Origin: Pseudomonadota bacterium
GTDB taxonomy: Bacteria > Pseudomonadota > Gammaproteobacteria > Burkholderiales > Burkholderiaceae_C
Length of the DNA: 64,000 nt
Direction: 5' to 3'
Assembly: GCA_021816585.1 (NCBI GenBank)
Contig: JAKAXL010000001.1
Location: 186,001-250,000, forward strand
The stretch's first letter is position 1. Each line of letters begins with the position of its first letter. This document shows, one piece after another, positions 37,344 to 45,720 of this stretch. The notes beneath the pieces are model-generated. The model had not been told where the DNA came from. It saw nothing but the letters and a program-made list of their open reading frames with translations, and ran no database searches. Position numbers and translations under genes: made by a program.

Positions 37344-38741
37344 ATGACCCGCAGTGATCTGCTCGGTGCACTGGGCGCGATCGTCGGATCCGCGGCGGTG
37401 GTCACCGACGCGCACTCCCTCGAGCCGCACCTCGTCGACTGGCGCCGCGAGTACCACGGCAGCGCGCTGGCGATGGTCTGTCCGGCCAGCACGGCCGAGG
37501 TCTCGGCGGTGCTGGCGGCATGCACGCAGGCGGGGGTCTGCGTCACCCCGCAGGGCGGGAACACCGGCCTGTGCGCGGGTGCCATCCCCCGCGACGGAGT
37601 GCTGCTGAACCTGCGTCGCATGAACCGTATCGTCCAGGTCGACGCCGAGGGCCATGCCATGACCGTGGAGGCCGGTGCGGTGCTGGCCGACATCCAGCGG
37701 GCGGCTCGCGACCACGGCAGATTGTTCCCGCTGAGCCTGGGCGCCGAGGGTAGCTGCCAGATCGGCGGCAACATCGCGACCAACGCCGGCGGCATGAACG
37801 TCCTGCGCTACGGCAATACGCGCGAGCTGGTGCTCGGACTGAAGGTGGTGCTTCCCGACGGCGAGGTCTGGGATGGGCTTCGCAGCCTGCGCAAGGACAA
37901 TCGCGGCTACGACCTCAAGCAGTTGTTCATCGGGTCCGAGGGAACGCTGGGTGTGATCACCGAGGCGGTGTTGAGGCTGTTTCCGCAGACCCCGCAAAGC
38001 GCGGTGGCGGTGGTCGCCGTGCCCAGTTGCGCGGCGGCGCTCGAACTGCTTGCCAGGCTGCAGCGACGCAGCGGCAACGGGGTCAGCGCCTATGAACTGA
38101 TCGACCGCGCCTGCGTCGATGCCGTGGCGCGGCACGACGCGCAGTACCGTTCGCTGCTCGAGCAGGCAACGCCGTGGTACGTGTTGCTCGAACTGGCCGG
38201 GGCCGGCCCGGACGGTGCATTGCAGGATCTGCTGGAGCAGCAGCTCGGCGAGGCCCTGGAGCAGGAGCTGGTGGTCGACGCGGTGATCGCGCAGTCGCTT
38301 TCCGACGCCGGGCGCCTGTGGGCGATGCGCCACCTGATTCCCGAGGCGGTTCGCGGTTTCGCCTCCGTGCTGCGTTCGGACATCGCACTGCCGGCCGCGC
38401 GTGTCGCCGATTTCGTGGAGCAGGCGCAAGGCGCGGTCGGGCGGATGCGCCCGACGGGGACCGTGCTGTGCTTCGGGCACCTGGGCGACGGCAACCTGCA
38501 CTTCAACGTGGTCGATGCGGACGAGGACAGGTCGTGGGTGCATCCGCTGTCGCAGGCCCTCTACGATCTGGTGGCCGAGCATGGCGGAAGCTTCAGCGCC
38601 GAGCACGGGGTCGGACAGGCCAAGGTCGCGGAGCTGGCGCAGTACAAGAGCGCCGTCGAGATGGCGTTGATGCGCCGGCTCAAGGCCGCACTGGACCCTG
38701 ACAACCGGATGAACCCCGGCAAGGTGCTTGCCGCCGGCTGA
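37344..38741 (+). CDS. FAD-linked 2-hydroxyacid oxidase/dehydrogenase (GlcD/D2HGDH family)
   Basis: Flavoprotein of 465 residues in the vanillyl-alcohol-oxidase/GlcD fold. The FAD-binding type-4 domain has TPQGGNTGLCAGA, GSCQIGGNIATNAGG and FIGSEGTLGVITEAVLRLF. The C-terminal FAD-oxidase domain has FGHLGDGNLHFNV with metal-binding histidines and ends with SAEHGVGQ. Relatives oxidise D-2-hydroxyglutarate, D-lactate or glycolate and pass electrons to quinone or ETF. GGAGAG precedes the ATG. It sits between the transporter and an HpcH/HpaI aldolase. Confidence 0.92.
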   Translation: MTRSDLLGALGAIVGSAAVVTDAHSLEPHLVDWRREYHGSALAMVCPASTAEVSAVLAACTQAGVCVTPQGGNTGLCAGAIPRDGVLLNLRRMNRIVQVDAEGHAMTVEAGAVLADIQRAARDHGRLFPLSLGAEGSCQIGGNIATNAGGMNVLRYGNTRELVLGLKVVLPDGEVWDGLRSLRKDNRGYDLKQLFIGSEGTLGVITEAVLRLFPQTPQSAVAVVAVPSCAAALELLARLQRRSGNGVSAYELIDRACVDAVARHDAQYRSLLEQATPWYVLLELAGAGPDGALQDLLEQQLGEALEQELVVDAVIAQSLSDAGRLWAMRHLIPEAVRGFASVLRSDIALPAARVADFVEQAQGAVGRMRPTGTVLCFGHLGDGNLHFNVVDADEDRSWVHPLSQALYDLVAEHGGSFSAEHGVGQAKVAELAQYKSAVEMALMRRLKAALDPDNRMNPGKVLAAG

Positions 38742-38790
38742 GCCCGGCGCCGGGCGCAGCGCCTTCGAACCCACCGCGAGGAAACCGTCG

Positions 38791-39576
38791 ATGAATCCAT
38801 TCCTGCACAGGCTCCGGGAGGGGCGCGCGAAGCCAGCTCTGGGCACCTTCGTCATGTCGGGCAGCCCGCTGGTGGCCGAGGCGCTCGGCTGCCAGGGCTT
38901 CGAGTGGTGCGTGCTCGACATGGAGCACGGCACGCTCGATCTGGGCGGGGTGCTGGCGATGCTGCAGGCGCTCTCGTCGACCCCGATGCTGCCGATGGTA
39001 CGAATCCCGGCGCTGGACGCGGTGACCGTCAAGCGCGTGCTGGACGTCGGCGCGACCACCTTGCTGGTGCCCTACGTGGAGGATGCGAAGCAGGCCCGCG
39101 AGGTGGTCGCGGCGCTGCGCTATCCACCGCACGGGATCCGCGGCGTGGCCGGGAACACCCGCGCAACCCGCTTCGGCGCGCTGCCCGACGCGCTTCGCAC
39201 GGCCGATTCGCGCTGCGCCGCCTTCGTGCAGATCGAATCCCTGCGCGGAGTCGACAACCTCGACGAGATCCTTGCGGTGGAGGGAATCGCCGGCGTGTTC
39301 GTCGGCCCGGCCGACCTGTCCGCTTCCATGGGGCTGCTCGGCCAGCTCCAGCATCCGCAGGTGCTGGCGCTGGTCGATTCGATCGCGCAGCGTAGCCGCG
39401 CCGCCGGGCGCATGGTCGGGACCCTGGTGGGAAGTCATGCCGACCTCGCGCGCTACCCCGCTGCGAGCTTCGACTTCGTCGCCATCGGCAGCGACCTCGG
39501 CCTGCTGCAGCGCGCGGCCCGTGCCGAACTGCAGCAGGCGGGCGCCGCGCCGGCGGCGTCCGGCGGCGGCTACTGA
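38791..39576 (+). CDS. HpcH/HpaI-family aldolase
   Basis: Class II, metal-dependent aldolase of 261 residues that cleaves 4-hydroxy-2-oxoacids to pyruvate plus an aldehyde. Family marks are CVLDMEHGTLDLG near residue 40 and the metal ligands in FVQIESLRGVDNLDEI (Glu) and VFVGPADLSASMG (Asp). A C-terminal FVAIGSDLGLLQRAA closes the barrel. GAGGA precedes the ATG. With the 2-hydroxyacid oxidase just upstream it suggests oxidation to a 2-oxoacid followed by aldol cleavage. Confidence 0.92.
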   Translation: MNPFLHRLREGRAKPALGTFVMSGSPLVAEALGCQGFEWCVLDMEHGTLDLGGVLAMLQALSSTPMLPMVRIPALDAVTVKRVLDVGATTLLVPYVEDAKQAREVVAALRYPPHGIRGVAGNTRATRFGALPDALRTADSRCAAFVQIESLRGVDNLDEILAVEGIAGVFVGPADLSASMGLLGQLQHPQVLALVDSIAQRSRAAGRMVGTLVGSHADLARYPAASFDFVAIGSDLGLLQRAARAELQQAGAAPAASGGGY

Positions 39577-39602
39577 GCGCGGCGAAGGCTTCGGGGCAGG
39601 CG

Positions 39603-40490
39603 ATGGAACTGCGACACATCCGCTATTTCACGGTGCTGGCCCGGCTGAAGAGCTTCTCGCGTGCGGCGGAGAGCCTGCGCATCACCCAGCCGACGCTTTC
39701 CCACCAGATCAAGCAGTTCGAAGGCGAACTCGGGGTGGCCCTGTTCGATCGCTTCCCGCGGCGGATCGAGTTGACGATGAGCGGGCACATGCTGCTGCCG
39801 TACTGCGAGCGCATGCTGCAGGAGGAAAGCGCGGCGGTGCAGGCCCTGTCGCAGCTGCGGGGCCTGCTCAGCGGCGACCTGCGCATGGGAATCTTCCATT
39901 CGCTCCCGCGTTCGCTGATTTCCAGCGTGATCTCCGATTTCGTCACCCGCTTCGACAACGTGCGGGTGGTCGCGAGACTGCTGCCGAAGTCGCAGATGGA
40001 ATGCGACCTGGTCGAGGGGCGCCTCGACCTGGCCGTGGCCTATACGCCGTCGGATACCGAGCACATCGTGGCCGAGCACCTCTACCGCGAGGAGCTGGTG
40101 CTGGTGGTGTCGCGCGAGCACCCGCTGGCGGGCCGGCGCAGCCTGCCGATGGATGCGCTGCCGCAGCACCGCCTGGTGTTGCTGACCACCGACTTCGCAT
40201 CGCGCCAGTACATCGACTGCCACTTCCGCCGCGTCGGATTGCCGTTGGACATTGCGCTGGAGATGAACGAAATCGACCAGATCTTCGCGGTGATCCGCAA
40301 GATTCCACTGGCCACGGTGCTGCCCGCGGGGTCGATCAGCAAGTCGTCGGGGCTTTCGATCGTGCACCTGAAGGACCCGACTCCCGAGCGCTGGGTCGCG
40401 CTGCTCTGGCGACGCCAGACCCAGCTGAGCGCACCGGCCGCGAAGATGGCCGAGATGATCCGCAGCGCCTACCAGCTCGACCGCGACTGA
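39603..40490 (+). CDS. LysR-family transcriptional regulator
   Basis: Regulator of 295 residues. The N-terminal MELRHIRYFTVLARLKSFSRAAESL to LFDRFPRRIELT is a typical LysR helix-turn-helix, followed by an effector domain (LRMGIFHSLPRSLISSVI). It resembles the CbbR/CynR subgroup in its opening. It follows the aldolase gene by 26 bp on the same strand and is convergent with the GlcG-like gene, so it may be cotranscribed with the operon it controls. Confidence 0.9.
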   Translation: MELRHIRYFTVLARLKSFSRAAESLRITQPTLSHQIKQFEGELGVALFDRFPRRIELTMSGHMLLPYCERMLQEESAAVQALSQLRGLLSGDLRMGIFHSLPRSLISSVISDFVTRFDNVRVVARLLPKSQMECDLVEGRLDLAVAYTPSDTEHIVAEHLYREELVLVVSREHPLAGRRSLPMDALPQHRLVLLTTDFASRQYIDCHFRRVGLPLDIALEMNEIDQIFAVIRKIPLATVLPAGSISKSSGLSIVHLKDPTPERWVALLWRRQTQLSAPAAKMAEMIRSAYQLDRD

Positions 40491-40499
40491 GCCGCTGCA

Positions 40500-40931
40500 T
40501 CAGCCGGCGCACAGCCCGACGGCCTGGATCGCTGCGAGGCACACCGCCTCGTCTTCGTCGCCGGATGCACCGCTGGCGCCGATCGCGCCCAGCACCGAGC
40601 CGGCCGCATCGCGCACCAGCACGCCGCCGGTCTGCGGGACGAAGCGCAGCCCCGGCAGCGCGGCGATCGCGGCGAAGAAGGGCGGATTCGCCGCGGCCCG
40701 CTGCACCAGGGCGCGCGTATTCGTGCCCATTCCGACGGCGGCGGCGGCCTTGCCCCAGGCGATGTCGAGTCGCAGCGCCGGGGCCAGTTCCTCGCGCGCC
40801 AGCAGCAGCGGTTGCGCCGCCGCGTCGAGCACCGCGATGGCCATCGGTCGCAGCCCGTCCCGACGAGACTGCGCGAAGGCCTCGGCCAGCAGGTCACGGG
40901 CCTGCGGCAGCGTGAGCATCGGGTTGTTCAT
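40500..40931 (-). CDS. GlcG/HbpS-family small protein
   Basis: Protein of 143 residues of the GlcG/HbpS/PduO-C fold, found next to glycolate and diol utilisation genes. Typical parts are LPQARDLLAEAFAQSR, the core IAWGKAAAAVGMGTNT and the terminal GAIGASGASGDEDEAVCLAAIQAV. The family binds heme or cobalamin in some cases; its role next to 2-hydroxyacid oxidases is unclear. The track's much longer ORF is rejected because AGGAG precedes the ATG giving MNNPMLTL. Confidence 0.87.
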   Translation of the reverse strand: MNNPMLTLPQARDLLAEAFAQSRRDGLRPMAIAVLDAAAQPLLLAREELAPALRLDIAWGKAAAAVGMGTNTRALVQRAAANPPFFAAIAALPGLRFVPQTGGVLVRDAAGSVLGAIGASGASGDEDEAVCLAAIQAVGLCAG

Positions 40932-41493
40932 CGACAGCTCCTGTACGGTTTTTGAAATATGCGGCCGCGAATCATGGTATTGGATGGCGTTCCGGGTGCG
41001 GCGCCGGGTAATGATGCCGGAGAAGCAGAGCCGCCGCCAGTCATCATCTTCGGCCGGCAGGATTCGTGAGGAATAGATGTCGTCTATGCCTGGTATTGAT
41101 GAACCGTGGAAATGGTTACAAGAATATGCAGACGATGCCGCCGCGGCCTCTTTCGCGCTGCGATGATAGTCGGCAAGGTGTTGAAAAGAAAGGAACAAGT
41201 GGATGCGCAAAGGCGTGCATGATCAGTTTGTAGGGGTTTTCATGGGTGAATTCGAGGGCCCCGCGCAAGCGCATCGCCCGTGCGCCGCGCGTTCGATCCC
41301 CGCAACGTGAATCCCGATTATTGAGTCAGGCGCATGCAAATCATTGCGCGCGCTCCCGGCATTTGATTCAATCAGAAGAGGCCAGGGAAACAGGACCTCG
41401 GAATCCGCGCAAGCCGTGGGGACTTTGTCGGACGACGCGCCTTGGCCGGCGAGCGCTGCGCCTGTGCGCAAATCCAAGAGGAGACGATTTCCC
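40932..41493. other. 562-bp intergenic region before the porin
   Basis: No credible gene was found. The region is more AT-rich than the surroundings. It holds ATAGA-N5-TCTAT (41073-41087) and an 11-bp palindrome TGATTCAATCA (41364-41374), which lies 120 bp before the porin ATG. These are candidate regulator sites for the porin or the divergent GlcG-like gene. No clean sigma70 promoter pair could be assigned. Confidence 0.55.
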
Positions 41494-42684
41494 ATGAAGA
41501 AGAAACTACTCGCCGCGGCCATCCTCGGCAGCTTTTCGGTGGCAGCTTTCGCCGGGGGGGCCCATGTCAAGTTGTACGGGCTGATCGACCTCGGCGTGAC
41601 CCACTTCACCGGCCTGGCGAGCGGCTCATCGGCCGCCGGGAGCCCGACAGTCAGCTCGACCGGGCTGAGTTCGGGAGCGCAATCGGGCTCGCGGATCGGC
41701 ATCAAGGGGAGCGAGGATCTCGGTGGCGGCATGAAGGTCGTGTTCGCAGCCGAGACCGGATTCTGTGCCGCGGGCCTGAGTCAGGACCAGAAGGCCGGCG
41801 TCGGCGGCAACCCCGGCGGCGGCTACTGCAGTGGCGGCGGCTTCATGCAGCGCCAGGCCTTCGTGGGCGTGCGCGGACACTTCGGGGTGTTGACCGCCGG
41901 TCGCATGTACACGCCGATCTTCAAGAACGAGGCGGCGATGGATCCCTTCGGCTACGGCCTGACGGGCGACATCAACAATCTGTCGATCGTCGGCAAGCAG
42001 TCGAACGGCCTGCTGATCCGCGCGAACCAGGCGATCAACTACACGACGCCGAAGCTTTCCGGATTCACCGGCACCCTCAATTACAGCTTCGCTCCGCTGG
42101 CCGAGGGTACGGTGCCGACGGCGTCCGGCAAGGGCTCGAACGTGATGCGCTCGTGGAGCGCCGAGGCGAAGTACGCCAGCGGACCCGTGACGGTGGGCGG
42201 GACCTATCTGGAACTGACGAACAGCATGCTGGGTCTTGCGGCCGGCGGAGTCAACAGCGGCAGCATCAAGGTGTGGCAGGCCTTCGGCGCCTATGACTTC
42301 GGGGTGGCGAAACTGCGCGGCCTGTACGAGAAGGCCAGTGGGGACTACGCGTATGGCACGACCAGCGGGCTGGCCGGAGGCGGGCAGAGATTCTGGATGC
42401 TCGGCGTGACCGTGCCGGTCGGGCGCGGCACCATCATGGCTTCGTACGACGAGGCGAAGATCGACCCGAACGGAGTGTTCACGGAGCAGGTCGGGACCGC
42501 GAAGCAGTATGCGCTGGGCTACACCTATGCCCTGTCGAGGACGACCAACCTGTACGCGTCGTACGGCCATGTCAGCAACGACGCAGGGACATCCTTCGCG
42601 AACCAGTCGAACACCGACAGCTTCTCCGGCGTCGACGGCCAGAGCTCGACGGGCGTGGCGGTGGGCATCCGCAAGTTGTTCTGA
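41494..42684 (+). CDS. Gram-negative porin (Omp32/OmpC-like)
   Basis: Outer-membrane diffusion channel of 396 residues. A signal peptide (MKKKLLAAAILGSFSVAAFA) is followed directly by the porin opening HVKLYGLIDLGVTHF. Alternating beta-strand segments and the family phrase SRIGIKGSEDLGGGMKVVFA are visible. It ends in a terminal phenylalanine (GIRKLF), the signal for the outer-membrane assembly machinery. GAGGAG precedes the ATG. Its position before the aconitase X/TRAP genes suggests it serves uptake of that substrate. Confidence 0.95.
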   Translation: MKKKLLAAAILGSFSVAAFAGGAHVKLYGLIDLGVTHFTGLASGSSAAGSPTVSSTGLSSGAQSGSRIGIKGSEDLGGGMKVVFAAETGFCAAGLSQDQKAGVGGNPGGGYCSGGGFMQRQAFVGVRGHFGVLTAGRMYTPIFKNEAAMDPFGYGLTGDINNLSIVGKQSNGLLIRANQAINYTTPKLSGFTGTLNYSFAPLAEGTVPTASGKGSNVMRSWSAEAKYASGPVTVGGTYLELTNSMLGLAAGGVNSGSIKVWQAFGAYDFGVAKLRGLYEKASGDYAYGTTSGLAGGGQRFWMLGVTVPVGRGTIMASYDEAKIDPNGVFTEQVGTAKQYALGYTYALSRTTNLYASYGHVSNDAGTSFANQSNTDSFSGVDGQSSTGVAVGIRKLF

Positions 42685-42850
42685 TCCCCGCGAGGGCGTC
42701 GCGGCCGCTGCGGCCGCGGCGCCTGCGGGCCACCGCGGTCGTCGCAGGGTCGGGCCCGTGCCCTCCACGGGCATGTTCGTCGCGAGTCTTCCCGGGCGAG
42801 CCGCCGCGAGCTGCTTCGTGCCGCCTTGACACGCCCGTAAAGGTCTTCTA

Positions 42851-42864
42851 TTGTATGCATACAA
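42851..42864. promoter_or_regulatory. Palindromic operator, GntR/HutC type
   Basis: A perfect 14-bp palindrome TTGTATGCATACAA lies 96 bp before the aconitase X large-subunit gene, in a 275-bp gap after the porin. GTAT/ATAC-centred palindromes are typical GntR sites. Its half TTGTATGCAT resembles TTGTATCAT in the repeat before the HutC-type gene at 45630-45649, suggesting one regulator for both. Confidence 0.68.
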
Positions 42865-42959
42865 AGAAGATCATTGGACGGAAAGGCCCGCTGCGACCGA
42901 AGGCTCGACGCGGCAAGCGCGGCGCCGCCATCCCGATTTCGTAGCCAGGAGACCCGTTG

Positions 42960-44201
42960 ATGCAGCTGAGCCCGGAAGAACAGCGCATGCTCGCCGGAGA
43001 GCATGGGGAGGCGGTGCGCGAGGCCATCGCCTACCAGATCGAAGTCGGCAAGTTCTGGGGCGCCGAGCGCTTCGTTCCCATCACGAACGCCCACATGATG
43101 GGCGACATCGAGGTCATGGGGGATGCCGGGCTGCGCTACATGGAGCACGCCTGCGCCAACCATACCCGGTGTTCGGTGCCGATCACGACGAATGCGCGCT
43201 GCATGGATTTCGCGCATGTCGAGCGCCTCGGCCAGCATGCCGAGGAGGCGGTGAAGGAGCGCAGGATCATCGCTGCGCTGAAGCAGATGGATGTATGCAC
43301 CGCCGATACCTGCATCAATTACCAGACGATCTATCAGCCGCATCTGGGCGAGCACGTCGCGTGGGGCGACACCGGCACGGTGATCTATGCCAACTCGGTG
43401 TTCGGCGCGCGCAGCAATTTCGAGGGCGGTCCCTCGGCGCTGGCGGCCGCCGTGACCGGGCGCACGCCCGAATACGGCTTCCACCTGGAGCGCCACCGCC
43501 GGGGCACGCTGCATGTGCGCCTCGACTGCGATCTAGAGGACCTCGCCGACTGGGGCGCCATCGGCAAGATCGTCGGCGAGCGCCATCAGAACTATTACGC
43601 GGTCCCCGTGTTCGACGGGCTGCGCAGGACCCCCAATGCCGACCAGCTCAAGCATCTGGGTTGCGCGCTGGCCAGTTACGGCTCGATGGCCATGTTCCAC
43701 ATGGTCGGCGTCACCCCCGAGGCACCGAACCTGCAGGCGGCCTTCGGCACGCAGCAACTGCCGCCCGCCTGGAGCATCACCAACGAGGATCTGCGCCGCG
43801 TCTATCAGGGTTACGGCCTGGGCGACGCAAGCGCCAACCTCGTGGTCTTCTCGGGGCCGCAACTCTCGCTGTTCGAGATCAAGGACCTGGCTGCGCGCTT
43901 CGCCGGGCGCAAGGTGCACGAGGGAACGCAGGTGTTCGTCACGACCGCGACCTCGGTGAAGGCCTCGGCCAGCAACCTCGGCTACCTGCAGACCCTGGAG
44001 CAGGCCGGGGTCACGGTGCTCGAGGGGGTGTGCTTCTACATTCTCGAGAACCTGTCGGAGATGCGGCGGCGCAACGGCTGGACCAACATGGTTTCCAACT
44101 CGGCGAAGATCGTCAACATCATCGGGGCGCATCGCTTCAACACCATCCTGCGCACCACCCAGCAGTGCGTGGACATCGCCTGCAGCGGGCAGCTGGCCTG
44201 A
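42960..44201 (+). CDS. Aconitase X (AcnX) catalytic large subunit
   Basis: Aconitase-X family (former DUF521) dehydratase subunit, 413 residues. Characterised relatives are cis-3-hydroxy-L-proline dehydratase in bacteria and phosphomevalonate dehydratase in archaea; all need an iron-sulfur cofactor. Seen: the family opening QLSPEEQRMLAGEHGEAV, PITNAHMMGD, MDVCTADTCINYQ with two cysteines, NSVFGARSNFEGGPSAL, and the C-terminal QQCVDIACSGQL. AGGAG precedes the ATG; the track's first Met is a TTG. The small subunit is encoded next. Hydroxyproline-type substrates are plausible but not shown. Confidence 0.92.
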   Translation: MQLSPEEQRMLAGEHGEAVREAIAYQIEVGKFWGAERFVPITNAHMMGDIEVMGDAGLRYMEHACANHTRCSVPITTNARCMDFAHVERLGQHAEEAVKERRIIAALKQMDVCTADTCINYQTIYQPHLGEHVAWGDTGTVIYANSVFGARSNFEGGPSALAAAVTGRTPEYGFHLERHRRGTLHVRLDCDLEDLADWGAIGKIVGERHQNYYAVPVFDGLRRTPNADQLKHLGCALASYGSMAMFHMVGVTPEAPNLQAAFGTQQLPPAWSITNEDLRRVYQGYGLGDASANLVVFSGPQLSLFEIKDLAARFAGRKVHEGTQVFVTTATSVKASASNLGYLQTLEQAGVTVLEGVCFYILENLSEMRRRNGWTNMVSNSAKIVNIIGAHRFNTILRTTQQCVDIACSGQLA

Positions 44202-44221
44202 GCCACCGAGGAGACATGACG

Positions 44222-44650
44222 ATGAGCGATTCCATGCCGACGATCCGCGTCGAGCGCGCCTTCGGACCCGTGGTGGAAGGCGAGGCGGTGGTGTCCCGGG
44301 AAGGTTTCTCGCCGCGCTACGACCTCGACCGCTGGAGCGGCGAGATCACCAAGCCCGGGCACAAGCTGGAGGGCGTCAACATCCGCGACAAGATCTGCTT
44401 CTTCCCGACGGCCAAGGGGGGCATCGCGGCGGGATGGGCCTTCTATGACATTCGCCACAAGCAGATCGCTCCGAAGGCCTTCGTGTTCGGAGTCACCAAC
44501 CCGGTCATGGTGCAGGGGGCCGTGTTCGCCGGAATCACCATCACCGAAGGCTGGTCCCGCGACCCCGCCGAGGTGGTGCGCAGCGGCGACTGGGTGCGCG
44601 TCGACCCGCAGCGCAAGACCATCGAAGTGCTCCGGCGCGCGGCCGGCTGA
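44222..44650 (+). CDS. Aconitase X swivel-domain small subunit
   Basis: Protein of 142 residues (former DUF126) forming the swivel domain of aconitase X. It begins VERAFGPVVEGEAVVS and carries the domain hallmark FFPTAKGGIAAGWAFYD and VQGAVFAGITITEGW. GAGGAG lies 8 bases before this ATG; an in-frame ATG two codons earlier is too close to it. In fused versions this domain is joined to the large subunit; here they are separate genes, 20 bp apart. Confidence 0.92.
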   Translation: MSDSMPTIRVERAFGPVVEGEAVVSREGFSPRYDLDRWSGEITKPGHKLEGVNIRDKICFFPTAKGGIAAGWAFYDIRHKQIAPKAFVFGVTNPVMVQGAVFAGITITEGWSRDPAEVVRSGDWVRVDPQRKTIEVLRRAAG

Positions 44651-44740
44651 GTCCGGGGCGCTGCCGTGCTGCCGCTGGCCCACCCGATCGGCCGCGCGCG
44701 CGTTGGGGCGGCGCGGCACGGTTCCCGGGGCGTTTCGAGC

Positions 44741-45589
44741 TCAGCGTGCGCGAGGCGCGCGAGCCGTGGGCCTGGTGCCGCCGGCCGGGGCGGCCGCCTG
44801 GATGCCGAAGTTCAGGCTGTAGACCTCGGGCAGCAGGTGATGCCGGGTGTTCTCGACCGGGCGCCCGCTGGCGTCGAAGCTGGTGCGATCGAGGATCAGC
44901 AGCGGAGTGCTGGGGGAGATTCTCAGGGCGCGCGCGAGCGCGACGTCCGGCAGTTCGCTGATGACTTCGAATTCGGCCCGTGCCGGGACGATTCCCAGCA
45001 CCTCGTGCAACACCTGGTAGACCCCCATGGCCTCGGCATGGCGCGGGGTCACGGCCTCGCCGAGTTCGCCGGGCAGGGTGATTCGATTGAGCGCGTGCGC
45101 GAATCCGTCGGTGGAATACAGGCGGTCGTAGACCAGCGCCTTGGCCTTGCTGGTGCCGAAGGCGGGCGGAAGCTCTCCGGCAAGCTCCCAGCGGAAATCC
45201 AGCAGCGTGACCTCGACCTCCACGCCGGAGGCGCGGAAGGCGTCGAGAAAGGGGCCGAAGCGGTCGATGCGGTGCGCCACCCGTGGGCGGTGGCTGGCGA
45301 GGAAGGTGCCCTTGCCCTGTCTGCGCACCAGCAGGCCCTCGTCGACCAGGGTCTGCAGCGCGCGCCGCACCGTGACCCGGCTCAATCGATGGGCGCGCAT
45401 GATGTCCCCTTCGGTGGGGATGCGGTCGCCGGGACGGTAGACGCTGGCGAGTTCCGCCCGCAGCCGGTCCGTGAGTTGTTCATGCAGCGCGCGCGGGCTC
45501 TGTCGCAACAGGTCCGGCTCGCGTTCCCCGGCGCCCATGCGGTCGCCCCCGACCGTGCGCGCAGCGCTCCCCCCGACTTCATCGGCCAT
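44741..45589 (-). CDS. GntR-family regulator, HutC/UTRA effector domain
   Basis: Regulator of about 282 residues. An N-terminal GntR winged helix (LHEQLTDRLRAELASVYRPGDRIPTEGDIMRAHRLSRVTVRRALQ, in part) is followed by a UTRA ligand-binding domain ending ILDRTSFDASGRPVENTRHHLLPEVYSLNF, the usual HutC-type finish. The track's start at 45649 lies inside the inverted repeat; MADEVGG at 45589 or MGAGERE at 45538 are more likely starts. It lies between the AcnX genes and the divergent TRAP operon and probably represses both. Confidence 0.88.
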   Translation of the reverse strand: MADEVGGSAARTVGGDRMGAGEREPDLLRQSPRALHEQLTDRLRAELASVYRPGDRIPTEGDIMRAHRLSRVTVRRALQTLVDEGLLVRRQGKGTFLASHRPRVAHRIDRFGPFLDAFRASGVEVEVTLLDFRWELAGELPPAFGTSKAKALVYDRLYSTDGFAHALNRITLPGELGEAVTPRHAEAMGVYQVLHEVLGIVPARAEFEVISELPDVALARALRISPSTPLLILDRTSFDASGRPVENTRHHLLPEVYSLNFGIQAAAPAGGTRPTARAPRAR

Positions 45590-45629
45590 GTCCGGAATCT
45601 GATCCTGCTCAGGGTTAGTTAGGTATTGC

Positions 45630-45649
45630 ATGATACTAACTTGTATCAT
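45630..45649. promoter_or_regulatory. Inverted-repeat operator between gntR and TRAP genes
   Basis: A perfect ATGATAC-N6-GTATCAT repeat lies in the divergent gap between the HutC-type regulator and dctP. Its location and GTAT-containing arms fit an autoregulatory GntR operator that would also control the TRAP operon. Confidence 0.7.
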
Positions 45650-45720
45650 AACATCTTCTCAAACCAGAAGAATCGCCGCGGGGTGTCTGCGTCGCGGCAA
45701 CCGCCGCCAAGGAGACAAGC

